From Cyanoderma ruficeps (lineage: Eukaryota > Chordata > Aves > Passeriformes > Timaliidae), in contig VZDJ01007753.1 in NCBI GenBank assembly GCA_008694505.1, positions 10,201,666 to 10,265,665 of the forward strand: 64,000 bases of DNA. Reading direction: 5' to 3'. How positions within the stretch are numbered: position 1 is the first letter of the stretch; the number at the start of each line of letters is the position of its first letter. Below the pieces are notes generated by a model. It did not search any database. It saw nothing but the letters and a program-made list of their open reading frames with translations, and was not told where the DNA came from. Below, in pieces: positions 50,041 through 62,429 of the stretch. The translations under genes and the position numbers were made by a program.

Positions 50041-51872
50041 AAAACATTATTTTTGCTTCAGAGACAACTAAGGTAAAATAATGAATTTTTGTTAATTCAT
50101 TATGTATTTAGTAAGAAGGAATAACAAAAAAGTCTTTTGAGATTCCACTAAGATGGTCAATTAGATAGATGCTAAATTTTATCCTGAAAAGTTTCTAAAA
50201 TGTTCAGCTCTAATATTTTTACTGAATTGGAATACAGTGTCTTACTGAATCAAACCTACCTGAGTTCTCTGGAACTCAAGGGGGTTCGGGGCTCCAAGGA
50301 TCCCTAAGCTCCAGTACAGTACCTAAAAATTAGGGAGCATGAATAAAGTCTATTCATACTTGAAGAAAATAAGAAAATGTGTGTGATAGCCTTGTGTGGT
50401 CTTGTGCATTTTGTCTAAGCACTTCCATGATCCATATTCCATATTCCTTTCTAGAAATGGATGCATTCATATCCTGATTTTGCTGTTCTTTTAGTGCCTG
50501 AAGATTGAAGAAAATCTAAGGCTTAAGAATGATCAGGTTCCAATATCAACAGTTAATCCCTTTTTCCTCTACTCACATTTTTCTGTGGGTTAATAGCTAG
50601 GATTGAACCAGGCCTTATGTATAGAAAAATGCTATTCCTTTTCAAGACACTAGATTCTAGCCTCAATAAAAAAGAGAATAATTGAAGATTTAGCTTATAA
50701 ATATGGTGCTTGTAATCTCTCTCTTTGAGAAGTGAATTTATTTTTTCATTCATTTAAAAAAAACCCAGCAACCAAGCAGTCAAGTTAAGAAGCGAGCCCC
50801 AAGGACTTTTAAATAGACTTTATATTTCAATTCAAGCTGGAAGTTCCCATATTTAAGAGAAACAGGTTTCTTGGGAAGTTTCTTCTAATTAAGAGATGAA
50901 CTACTGAATCCTTTGGGTGTTTTTCAGAGGTATTCATGTAAAAAGTTGGTTTTTTTGCAAAACTGCCGAAAACTAGGGACTGATTGGACCTATTTCAACC
51001 CAAGCTGCCTATACCTGTAGCTGCCAGAAGGCACTTTCCCTGCCTTTTCATATCTGGAAATTACAAAATCAACGCCTCGTGGGGATGCATTTATGCTTAA
51101 AAAGCACACCATAATCATATTTCTCTCCCTTTTGTTCTTAAACCACAGGAATACACTCTGCCAGACGAATCCAATCCAAGCAGAGGAATGCAAAACTGAG
51201 CAGAGCTGCACAGTGCACCACACAGCCATCACAAAAGCCATCAGACTTTCCTGCATGGCACATGAGCTGCATTACCAAATGTTAATAGCTGCATTTTTTA
51301 CTGTTTGATCTGAAAGATGGCTTTTGCTTTCCAAAAAGTTGATCCTCTTCATATACTTTATACTCAGCAAGAAAAAAATGGGTCTGATTCTGACACCAGC
51401 TACATGCAAATAAGATAAGAAAGTAAGTTAGGCAATTTTCTTCAGGTTTGCACAGCTTTAAGTAATGGAAGTCCTTGAAAATTAGGTTTGATCTCCTGTA
51501 TCTACACAAATACTTTGCACAAGTATTTTTCTGGTTGGAAACACTTGAAATGTTCTTGTTAAAAAAATTGTGTGAATGCGAGTTTGTATAAGGAAATTAT
51601 TAAACTGTTCACAACTCAGCTAAGGACTAGACCTTTTTAAAGAAGACTTTATATTTATTTTTTTTTTAAGAGATGTTGTGCATTTTCTTTTGACTAACAT
51701 CATGGCTCTAGCTTTGTGTTATCTGGATAAAATGACCTCCGACCCTGAAACATAAAACACAAAATCTGTCTCTTTTTTCATAACATTAAAACACCTCAGT
51801 GACACTCATTTCAGCTCCTCTCCTGCTAGTTTTTAAAATTAAAGAAAGAAAACAAAAGTTATATATATTATC

Positions 51873-51918
51873 AGAAAAAAGAAAAGAAAGGAAAAAAAGA
51901 AAAAAAAAAGAAAAAAGA
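51873..51918. repeat. 46-base homopurine (A/G) tract
   Basis: An unbroken A-rich purine run built from AAAAAG, AAAG and AAGG units, preceded by a TATATATTAT spot. It is a low-complexity sequence. Confidence 0.9.
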
Positions 51919-52318
51919 TAAGTGGATTTAGAGTTATCTCAATGCATAAATAATGCATTTATTATTGACTTGAATTTGAATTTACTGTTTAAGATACCTA
52001 CACTGAACTGGTAACCTTTGAGAATAGAGGGAAAGTAAATACTTATACTGTACCTAACCTTAGGAACTGTGCTTGTTTTCATGTCATGAATCTCCAGTGT
52101 TCCGTAAAACCCCAACGACTTCTGTTGCCATTAAATTTATAATTCGTTGGGGATGGCCCTTATGGGGCAGTTTTAGGGTCTCGTTCCATAATACATTGAT
52201 ACATGCCATCCTGAAGCATTCCTAAGAATTCATGTTTAAATTTGCCCTCAAGTGAAAAAAAGGCTCGTGTAAAGTGAAAAACAGTAATTCCTTCAATTGG
52301 GTTAAAGCACATTTTAGG

Positions 52319-52392
52319 AAAAAACAAAACAAACAAAAAGAACCACCACCCCACCAAACAAAAAACAACAAAAAGTACAACCAAACAAAAAA
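52319..52392. repeat. A/C-rich low-complexity tract
   Basis: AAAAC, AAAC and CCACC units. The minus-strand frame 52160-52408 (Phe/Val/Trp-rich) is the translation of this repeat, not a membrane protein. Confidence 0.85.
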
Positions 52393-55300
52393 CTAAGAAG
52401 AAACTCATGATAACTAACTAAAGTTATAAAGCTTATCCATTCATAACATTGGAGCTGAATCTGTTACCTTTTGAAAAGAGATAAATAGCTTTGGGTGATA
52501 ATTAGGATGCTAGCACCATCAAAATGCTTTCACTATGACCTTTAAAGAATAAAAAAAAATCCTCCATAAAAATTACTAACTCTTTAAAAAGCTTCCTTTG
52601 CTTTCAGACTTCATTTCACTACTAAGTTGAACAGCAAAGAAAAATAAATACAACAGTCAAGGAAAAAAAACCCTGAGATTGTTACTTCGGCTTCTGAAAC
52701 ATACTTAAATGGTCTTTGCCCACTGCTTCTCAAACCCCTTTGACACAAAGATTGTAAGCTTTTATTATTGTTTCCTCTGCTGCTTGTGTTTGAAATCCTT
52801 AACATTAAGAGGAGATGCATGATGAAGGGGTTGTGCTTTGTTCCTACAGCACAATAAACACAAACACAAGTGGCTCAGCTCTCATTTTTTTAAGGATCCA
52901 GTTGGTAGCATTTAGAGTAGAACACAAAGTCTGAAGACTTTTTTGCTTTGTCTCAGGCTATTAATTCAACAAACCCATGGACTCAATCATTGGCATTACT
53001 TCCTGCATTTCTTTGATTTTTCTTGTGGGCGTTGCAGTCAAATGCCAACAAAATCCAGACTTCACGGTTCTGAGTGAATAGCCCTATGTAAATTAACTGA
53101 TTATTCCACCCGAAAAGTTCTGCTTTCTACAGCTGAAATTTACAATTTTTCCTAATGATGACAATTTCAGAACTTTATAAGATCTTTCTGCCATCCTTGT
53201 TAGAGAAGAACAATTTAAGACCTCAAGAATTCTTGTTATTTATTCTGAGAGTTTTGTTACTTTCTTCAGCCTCAGATCACAACAAACATCTGTTTGCCTT
53301 GGTACACTGCAGCAGTTTTCACCCTGAAATCGTTGAGCTCCTTTTGTGAATTTATGATTGAGCTTTTGTCATTTCAGTGGTAGCTCAGCTATAATACTGA
53401 GCTGACTGGAATAAAAAGTTATAAACATGATTTAGTACAAAATACTTCTGTTGCGGGCAATGTCATCACTTTTCCCTTCTTTTCACCTACATATATGAGA
53501 CTAATTCAAAGCTTGCTTCAGGTTTCAGTCTTCTGAGCTAGTGATAAAACAATATGTGAATCTGGAAATACTAACATGATGAAGAGAAAAAGCTAACAGA
53601 GGCAAACAAAACTTTTTTCCCCCAAAGAGGGAATAACAAATTAAAAAAAAAAAGCTAATAAAATGTTATATTTTCAAAAACAGAATCCGGTTTTAAGCAA
53701 CACATTGTTGACATGATCCTAAAAAATAACGTATTCCAGTCAGCAAAGCCAGATCATTTAATAAAACTTAACAGCTGTTCACACTGCAGACAAAACCTCA
53801 ACGATATTTATAGTAGTCACAAACACCTACAGTTCCTGAATATTCTACCACCTCCTTGAGGAGAAGGTATGAATAATAATGAGAAGGATGACTATATATT
53901 TTTCCTGACATCTTGGTTATTTCCATTTGATAATTTAATCTAGATCTTGGTGACTAAGTTTTATGGCATTTATGTTTCATGAAGAGCAGAAGTAGTTATA
54001 TCCTAGCCTCTAGTATAAAATATCCACCTTACAAAACTCCCACTTTGCCTTACTGCTATTGTTAAAGCCTCTGCCACTGGCTGATGGAATGACATTTGGT
54101 AAGAAATTTGTCTGCTGCATCATTTCTCCCTTTAAAATAAATAGGAATAATTCTTTGAAGAGAACTGCCACGAAATGCCCAAATAGTTCCTTAAAGAAAG
54201 TAATATTTTATTTTTGCCAAATCCGCAGAAGGAATCTTGCTTTACTGTCTATATGATATTAATGTCTTTCATTGCACAATACAGCCATTCATTCATTCTC
54301 AGCATTAAAACTTCTTAACTGACATTCTAGACTGATGTAGAATAATTCTGGACATGTTTTCACATCACCTTTCAGGTAGCTCTTATGGGCTACCTTATGG
54401 GCAGTACCAAAGGCTTTGCTACTGTCTGTGTCAGAAGGATTTGCCTGTACACCATAGATCTGCATTCAGTTGTGAAAGCAAGTTGTATCTAAGCTCTATA
54501 GCATCTTTGGGTCTGGATTAAATTTTGGAATAAATACCTATTCTACATGTAGTGGTAAATTGCTCATGTGCAGGCCTTTGATGAGAGGGCGCAAAGAGCA
54601 GACTTGCTGCCCTGCCTGGGACTGGACTAAGCTTGGCAGTACCTGTTTATTTGTTTTGCATGACTCTGAACAATCAGTTTTGGGATCCTCCAGGCAGCAA
54701 GATAATGAAATAAATTTACTCTGCTATTTCAGTGGGTTTTTCTGGTCACCCTTGGTCGCCTATGTGTGTTGATTCACACAGAGCAACTCTATACTTTACA
54801 AGACTCATGAGCTCTTAAAAATAGAAATCCAAATTCAATGCAATTGGTTGCTCTTTTACACCAATTGTTTGGGGTTTTATACCTCTTATCCAAGGGTTCT
54901 ACTTGTTACAATAATGCATAAATAATACATGCTGAGTGTACCATCTTGAATATAATTTTTTTCCCTAAAACTCATAGCAAGGGCTGACCTTTGAAAGCTG
55001 GAAGTCCAAATTCTTTCAGAGAAAGAGCAGAATATGGGTTTCTTGGCCTCCACAGATGTATTCCACCCACACAGCTTCTGCTTTCTTCCATAGAAGAAAG
55101 AAGGCAATCTTAATATAAAAGTTCATTATTGGAATTAGCAATTGACTTGCAAACCAAAATTAAGTGCTATATCCCAGAGAAAGACAATTTTTTAGGAAAC
55201 AAGGTTCTCTTTGGTATTTCCCTATTTTGGTGACTACTATTTTTGTTATTCTTATGCCTAGATATGTAGCACAACGTGTGGCTTCATTATTAGAGTGTAT

Positions 55301-58300
55301 ACGAAAAGTAAGTGATATAGTATTCAATGTTTTGAAACACTTCCATAGACCTAATTTTTCAGGTATCAGAAATTATTATTGTCTTCAGAATGATCAGATA
55401 TTTCTTGTCATTCTTACTGTTTGAACATCAATATGTACAATGTACTGCTTATAATACTCATACAAAAGTGAACATTTATGGACTGACTATACATGATTTA
55501 GATCAGACTCCAGCAAAACATTAATAATGAATTACAGCTGCTACCAAAGATGCCATGAAAGTGCTCTAATTTTCAATAATATAAATGAAGATATTATGCA
55601 ACACATAATGGCCCTTTACAATGGTTTTTATATGGTCCCAGCACATACAGTCCTTATTTTCCAGAGAATCATCTATCTCAAAGTGAAATTCACGTTTGTG
55701 TAGACAGGCAGCATAAGGTCTGTGAACGACTTATCTTAATTCAGTTATAAACCTAAAATAAAATATAATTGGAATGTAAACATTGCATCAGTCTTGTGTT
55801 GTTTCAAAGAAAAATAGTAAGTTTCACACTTTTAACTCTTTAGTACAAAGCACAATAAAGTTTTTCAGATAATTTGACTTACACTTGTTCCCCATTTCTG
55901 TCTTATTATCTGCTACATTTAGGGATAAACTGAAGAAGTCATGAGCTGTTGAAGACAGCAATTCAGAAGACAGAAATAAGTTTTTGTTTAATACCCTGGC
56001 AATGCTGCCATTGTGAAGACTAGCAATCAGGAATCATCAGTGCCAGAGTCTGCAATGGATTCAGTCCAGGGCTCCAGATCCAAAATCAGTCTGTCATTGA
56101 CTCTTTGTTAATATATAAATCATTTACTGAAGCATAGCCAGTCAAAACAGAATACCATTTGTGTGCACGTGAAGGTCTGGCTGTTCCTGCCAAGAGTGAC
56201 TCATGTTTAAGGGGCACAAAGAAAATGAAGACTCAAAATGCATATTTAAGGCCTGATTTTTTGTTGCTCGGAACATGTATCTGCATTTTTACCTGTTCAG
56301 AAAATACTGCCTAGCTGTTCAGAAAATAAAACACTTTCTCACATTGAGGTAGAAATAGTATGAATTGTTAAGGAATCCTCAAATTCACAGATTATACCCT
56401 GCATGCATAAAAAACCCCAAAATCAGCACCTTAATAAAATTATTAAGATATGTGGATGAGGTTAAAAAAATGAATGATTTTTCATTATATTTTCTGTATA
56501 TCATTGCAGGAAAAAATAGGTATTATAAATTGACTCATATACTTATTGTTTTTCCTAGATGCTGTACTAACAGAAATAGAAGAGAGCAGAACAGAACTGC
56601 ACTCTGTGATCATCACTTACACACTGGCAAATGCTTAGCTGTTTATTACATATAGTACTGTAATGGGCAAAAATACCTCTCAGGATCAGAGATGTAATTG
56701 TTACAGCAGCTGTGCATGCATAACAGAGACATGGCCTCTCTGTCTAAAGGTTTATTGGCACCTTAGATGCAGATAGTTACAAACAATCTTCATGTGTGTT
56801 TGCAAATCTTTAATATGCCTGCAGCACTGAGGATATTCTGGGTGCTGAAGGTGATTGAAAGATTTCTGTGAATACTCCAACGGCATCAAAATGTCACAAA
56901 GTAAGAGTGCACACTTCTCAACTACGACCTTGCATGGTAAAAAGAAAAAAAAAAAAGCAATTCTGGTGCTCTGGCAGCAAAGGGGTGGCTGTGCTCCACT
57001 GCAGCCTCAGTGACATTTCATTAGGGCATAGCAGCACAGATGACAGACCAGAGAGGCAGCAGCAGAGAGCAGTCAGTAAAACCACTGCTATATTTCAAGA
57101 TGCCAGCAGTAAAGGCCCTCAGGATGACTCGGTCTGGACTATGCTTTAGGCTAAGCCACAGAAAATCTAGTTCAGAGTTGTAAAGACCAAAATCAAATAT
57201 AACACCTTACATACCTCCCTACATTACAGTGACATTAAGTCTACCCCACCCCATCAAGTAACAATCCTGTGGCTGTTCAGGAAACCTGAAATATGAATGG
57301 GACCTGCTAGGCTTGTCAACAGCTATATTGATTCATACTGGGGTTGATTCTTAGTCTGTTCCAAGAACTAGAGACAGAGCAGTTTTGCAATTAGGTGCCC
57401 GCAAAATTTACAGTATAGATGCCCTATTATCTTGAATCAAACCCTCTTTAAAGTCAAAATTGGGAAATTTTCCACAAATATTATTCTTCTTTTTGTGAAG
57501 AAAAATTCATAAGATCAATATTCTTTATCCACCTAAACTTGAGCAAATATTTTATCACACTTAATAAAGTTCATGACATGAACATGGAGATAGAAACACT
57601 GACATACAGGAATTTATGAAAAAATTAATACAGAGTTAGGTAAAACTAAGAGTGTTTTACTTCAGTTTGGGCAGTGCAAGGAGGGTAAGCAGTAGAAACC
57701 AGTAAGAAACAGTAAAAGAATTGAAAGAAAATAGCTCCGAAGTTTTGTATATTCAAATCAAAGGATACAATCTATTAATTCACAGTCTTAATTTTGAGAA
57801 CAAAAAGATTAACAAACACAAAAGAGAATATGATAATTTGCAAAGATGCCCCAAGAAAGGCAGACAACTGCTAATTTACTCCAGATTCAGTTCTGGTTCT
57901 GCACTCCATCATTAGAATTAAGACTCTCTCACTTTGATGCAGAGAGAATGAAAAACAAGATATGGCTTACTTTAAGATTTGTTGTAGGGAAATACCTCTT
58001 GAAACCATATAATGATTTTTCTGACAAGTATACTCAAACATCGAAATAAGTTTCAGTTTAGTTTTATATGACTGATTTCATCAAGTAAATTCAAGGATTT
58101 AATTGAAAATATTTTTAATGTTTATAAATTTAATAAACATAATATGAAATTCAGCTAAGTGAAAAACTAAATGTGCTAATTTTCTATAATTTATCCATAT
58201 CTGAGTACATACAAACAATATACATATTTGTAGTATTTCCATGGTTTTAAGGTAGACAGTAATGCAATATATTTCAGGAATTCTGAAAAACTGAGACAAC

Positions 58301-58350
58301 CTGTATTGGATTATAAAACACTGGACCTTAACACAGCACGGAACTTCCAA

Positions 58351-58497
58351 AGAATTCCAGAATTGTAGAATGGTTTGAGCTGGAAGAGACTTTAAAGGTT
58401 GTTCAGTTCCAACTCTCTTGCTGGGGACAGGGACATCTTTCTCTAGACCAGGTTGCTCGGAGCTCCATCTGATTTGGCCCTGAACACTTCCAGGGAC
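58351..58497 (-). mobile_element. CR1 LINE 3' end fragment
   Basis: On the plus strand AGAATTGTAGAATGGTTTGA is followed by GCTGGAAGAGACTTTAAAGG, TTCCAACTC, GGGGACAGGGACATC, CTAGACCAGGTTGCTC and CCTGAACACTTCCAGGGA. This is the reverse complement of the standard avian CR1 3' region, degraded but continuous. It is 5' truncated at about 58497, and the ATTCTATG tail has decayed to AGAATTCCAGAATTGTAGAATGG-like sequence. It is non-coding. Confidence 0.88.
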
Positions 58498-61378
58498 TTA
58501 CATATTACATTAAACAGTTATTTATGCAAATGACTCACATTATCCAAACTCATCAAAATTTTATCTCTGAATAAAACAAAATGTTCCTGAAAAAAACTTT
58601 TTCTTTTTTTATCTTTGTTCCCTAAAGAGAAGCCCATCATTCAATTCATGCATTTAACACTGAAAAGGACTGGTTTACTTTGTTTAGTTTTACTATTTTA
58701 ATCATTATCTTTAATATTTTAAACATTAATTTAATAATAAAGAATTTGCTATATTCTGTTTTTGAAAAAAGTAACCCTCTATTAATGTATTTTATGCTCA
58801 AGTATTTAATTAAGTGTATGTCATGTACAGCCAGGTTGGTTTAGTTACACATATAAAGGTTGGTTTAGTTACACATATAAAGCTGTATTAAAAAACTTTT
58901 TTTGGACATTATGAAAAAAACTTTTAGACAGATGGAAAGTGTTTGAGAATATTAGCTAAGCAGCCATTAGGGTCAAATCATAATTATATGTACTGTGCTT
59001 TGTTCCATTGTACGATGTGCTAACCGGACATTTAGGTGGGTGAAAACATTCCTTTTCCTTCCTCCCTGCAATACAAAGGGTGTCATTGCTAAAGTCAAAA
59101 ATATCATTAACAGCTTCATATAGTGATTCACTGTCAATTTTCAAACATTTGACAACAACTCATCTTTTTAATGCCATTTCATTTCAGACTTGAAACTACA
59201 TGAAAACACAATGGGTTATTTCTTTTTCATACCTGGTAACAAGCAGCTATTGAAAATATTCTGCTATTTCCATGACTTGAATGAGGAGTGCTTGCAGACA
59301 AAATACATTTCCTTTTAAAATAAGAAACAATTTTAAAAGCAAAAAAGAACCCAAAACCACACAACCCCTCCCCCAAGCAAACCATTAATAGTTTTCTTCG
59401 CTAAAGGACATATTTATGTTATAATGGAAATTCACAGAATTGTTGGATTACCAACTAGTGCCAAGATGCTAGAAAAATGGAAATCAAGAGATCTAAGTGA
59501 ATGATGTCTGATGAAATTGAAATAATTCTTTGTTGCTTTGTATTGCCCATCACATCCTCTATATTTCTAAATTGTCTCATTTTTAATAGCTAATATTTTT
59601 GAAGAATCCTATTCCTACAATCTACAGCAGAATATTTTTAAGATCATTGCATTTTCAGCCTTAGGCAAATGACAACTTATAAAACTTCTTTAGCCTCTTA
59701 CCAGTTTCTTTACCAGTTGTGGTTCTCCATGATTGTGTCAGTGGCAAGATCTGATTGTAATACTACTCAGAATTTATAAAAACACTTTTAAAGTTTGTTT
59801 CTTTCACCAAATTTCTCACCCAGGCACAAAGAAGCTCACACCTTTTTCCAACTCCACCAGAAGTTCCAAGGCTGCCCTCGCTGACAGCTGAAAACAGATC
59901 AGCACTACAATATAGCCAAGTTCACAGCAGAAAATCCTCACCATCAATAAAGATTTCCAGGTGCTTCTGGTAAGCCACAGAGGTCATATCACAATGAACT
60001 GATTTACATTACTGTTTGTAAAGTACTCCCTTTTTTTTCCTCTTTTTTTTTCCTCACGAATAAAAACATTATTATCTCCATTTTGAAGGAAATGACAATA
60101 ACTTTTTTTAAATGAACATCATTATAAACTTTCTTTCACACTTTTGTTCCTTATATATATATATTGAAATATAAAATTCTAAATTTGAGTATAATATTTT
60201 TAACAACTGAGTGTAGATTTAACTCTTTCAAAGCTCTAAGATTAACGTTGTTTTAGTACTGTGTTTCATTAAGTTTAATTTGACAGTGATGCAAAACTTA
60301 CTGCTTAGAGTTTTGCTATATTCTCAGCAGTTATGCTCTTGCAAAGATGTACTCAGTGGATTCAGTCTTCACTTTATTCACATAGTAAATTAATTAAATG
60401 AGTAGTGCATCTTAAATAAAGGAGAGGTTATCAGCCTGTTTGGACTAGAGAGGGTTGCTGGTGTCCAATCATGACCTATGATGAACGTAATTTGACACAC
60501 ATGGGATAGTCCTCTTGTCTTTTCACTCTGCCTCTTGGTTTGTTTCTTTTCCTCTGTAAGTTAATTCCTTTCCTGAGGGGAGAACAACCAAAGAATAAAA
60601 AGGACCTTAACAGACCATGAAGAAGTCATGTCTAGAAAAAAAAAGCAGTGAGCCTAAATTTAGCCTGTTTTGTGGTTCAGAGCTTCTATCTAGGGTTTAT
60701 TAACATTCCATATGATCAATAATTCTGTTTTCCTCCTTGTTTTTGCATTGAACAGTAACAGAATTACATAAACATCTATGACCCTTTGGTCCAGTTCCGT
60801 CCAATTAAATTTACATAGTGCTAAAACATTCTTGCTCAGATTTCAGTTGTCTATCTAAATTTAACAACACACTTCACCATCTTTTGTGATATAAACATAT
60901 GTCTTCTGCTTGCATGTTGGTAATACTAACATAGCAAACTCCACAATTATGTGATGTGCCACCTTTTTCACATCTGCAGCCCTTTGTGCATATTCCATAT
61001 GATTTTAAATATGTCTGCCATTTTTAAAAGCATTTTAAAAACTCTTATCTCTGTTGCCATGTATTAGGTTCCAAATGAGTGTAGTTCCTCACAAATATTA
61101 AATACATAACCAGTGATACTGGTAATGTATTTACTTATTTATATATACACACATTGTTACGTACGGTCTAAAGCATGAAAATTCAGTAGATTATGACTCA
61201 TCAAGAATTAAAACAGAAGATCTATTGCAGTGGAAAACAAAAGCTCTGTCTTTCTCAAGGGCAGAAAGAACAGGTACACAGTTTTGTAAGTCAGTGAAGT
61301 ATGCAGAACATTTTGTGATTCAAAGGTTTAAAAAGAGCCTTTAGATTATGGAAGATCATTATCATCACTCATGTTCAC
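58498..61378. other. Unannotated AT-rich DNA
   Basis: Apart from the 24-bp tandem repeat (58834-58881) and an octamer/AP-1-like overlap (58524-58537), nothing is recognised. A TA dinucleotide run lies near 60151-60165. No gene is supported. Confidence 0.55.
58834..58881. repeat. Perfect 24-bp tandem duplication
   Basis: The unit begins GGTTGGTTTAG and ends CACATATAAA. It occupies 58834-58857 and 58858-58881 without mismatch. Confidence 0.95.
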
Positions 61379-61895
61379 CTACAAGAAGGCCAGGAGTACC
61401 TGGGGTCTGTGAGTCTGACTTTGGTGCTGAGAAATGTCATGGAGCAGATCATCCTGAGTACCATCATGTGGTACGTGCAGGACAGCCAGGAGATCTGGTC
61501 CAGCCAGCATGGGCTTAGGAAAGGCAGCTCCTGCTTAACCAACCTGGCCTCCTTCTATGACAAGGTGCCCTGCTCAGTGGATGAGGGAAAGGCTTGTGGA
61601 TGTTTTGGAGGTTCTAGAGAGGTGGGTCTCTTTTCCCAACAACAAGCTTCAAGCTGAGCGAGGGAAAATTTAGATTGTATATTAGGAAAAAAATTCTTCA
61701 CCAAAAGGATTGTTAAGCATTGGAACAGGTTTCTGAGAGAAGAGATTGAGTTGCCATCCCTGGAGGAACTTAAAAGGTGTGAGGACGTGGTGCTTAAGGA
61801 CTCAGTTTATACTTGTTGGAATTGATAGTGGTAGGTTTACGGTTGGACTTGATGATCTTAAGGTTGTTCTCCAACCTAGATGACTTCATGGTTTG
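61379..61895 (+). mobile_element. CR1 LINE copy with reverse-transcriptase remnant and internal deletion
   Basis: The left part (about 61379-61615) matches the coding wording of avian CR1 ORF2: CTACAAGAAGG, GTCATGGAGCAGATCATCCT, CAGCATGGGCTTAGGAAAGG, TCCTGCTTAACCAACCTGGC, GATGAGGGAAAGGCT. Translated, this gives peptides such as VMEQIILSTI and GLRKGSSCLTNLASFYDKV from the fingers/palm part of the reverse transcriptase. At about 61615-61625 the sequence jumps to the 3' region (TCTCTTTTCCCAACAACAAG, TTTAGATTGTATATTAGGAA, CCATCCCTGGAGGAACTTAA, GGTTTACGGTTGGACTTGAT), so the catalytic core and the end of ORF2 are deleted. It is 5' truncated. The 3' tail fades at about 61895 without clear ATTCTATG repeats. 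The open frame 61409-61657 runs across the junction and cannot give an active enzyme. Confidence 0.9.
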
Positions 61896-62388
61896 CTCCT
61901 TCATTCAGAGGATCCATGCTGTGACTGTGTAGGACTTCAAGAGACAGAAACTAATGTATTCACAGAGAGAGAGAGAAGCACCTTGAAAAGTTCATTATTT
62001 TTATCATAGCTTTCAGTAGGTTTTTAGACTGTAACAGTGAAATATTGTGACTATGAAACACACAGCAAATGGTTCCAACCCCCCTCACACAACCCTAGAA
62101 AAACACAACCCCCTCACAAAACCATTCTTTGAATTCATAGGGCATGCGCTATGTATGTTTTAGTCCAATAGTGATTAGCAATGGAAGTATACACCATCTA
62201 AAATGTGTTCAGTGAGTATTTATGTAATGTTTATGTTTCTCTTAATTACTTTAGAAGTAGCATTTGGTAGATTGGAGTCTATTCTGAATGAAAACCAAAT
62301 AATTTCCTATCACTCAATGCACTATAGGCACTTAATAGAAACATTTAATTACAAAAGAAAATTGATCTCCATATTCCAAGGGAAGTCA
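61896..62388. other. Unannotated DNA with C-rich imperfect repeat
   Basis: A GA run (GAGAGAGAGAG) lies near 61965-61975. AACCCCCCTCACAC near 62078 recurs imperfectly as AACCCCCTCACAAA near 62108. No gene is seen. Confidence 0.5.
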
Positions 62389-62429
62389 GGGGAAAGGGGA
62401 AGGGGGGCAGGGGGAAGAAGTGGGTGGGG
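62389..62429 (+). other. Strong G-quadruplex motif
   Basis: Plus-strand G runs of 4, 4, 6 and 5 (62389-62392, 62396-62399, 62402-62407, 62410-62414) are separated by loops of 3, 2 and 2 bases, followed by GGG and GGGG (62422-62429). This satisfies the usual G-quadruplex rule with four-layer stacking possible. It stands alone in AT-rich DNA with no recognised gene nearby. Confidence 0.85.

Larger units (their letters stand above)
50041..58350. other. Unannotated AT-rich DNA
   Basis: No supported gene. The stretch contains a 46-base homopurine run (51873-51918), an A/C tract (52319-52392) and assorted short frames under 100 codons. The frame 56868-57149 (plus) crosses a less AT-rich patch but has no recognisable domain. 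Confidence 0.6.

Noticed and set aside
52160..52408. Membrane-protein-like open frame (minus)
   Set aside because: Its Phe/Val/Trp-rich region is the minus-strand reading of an A/C-rich tract.
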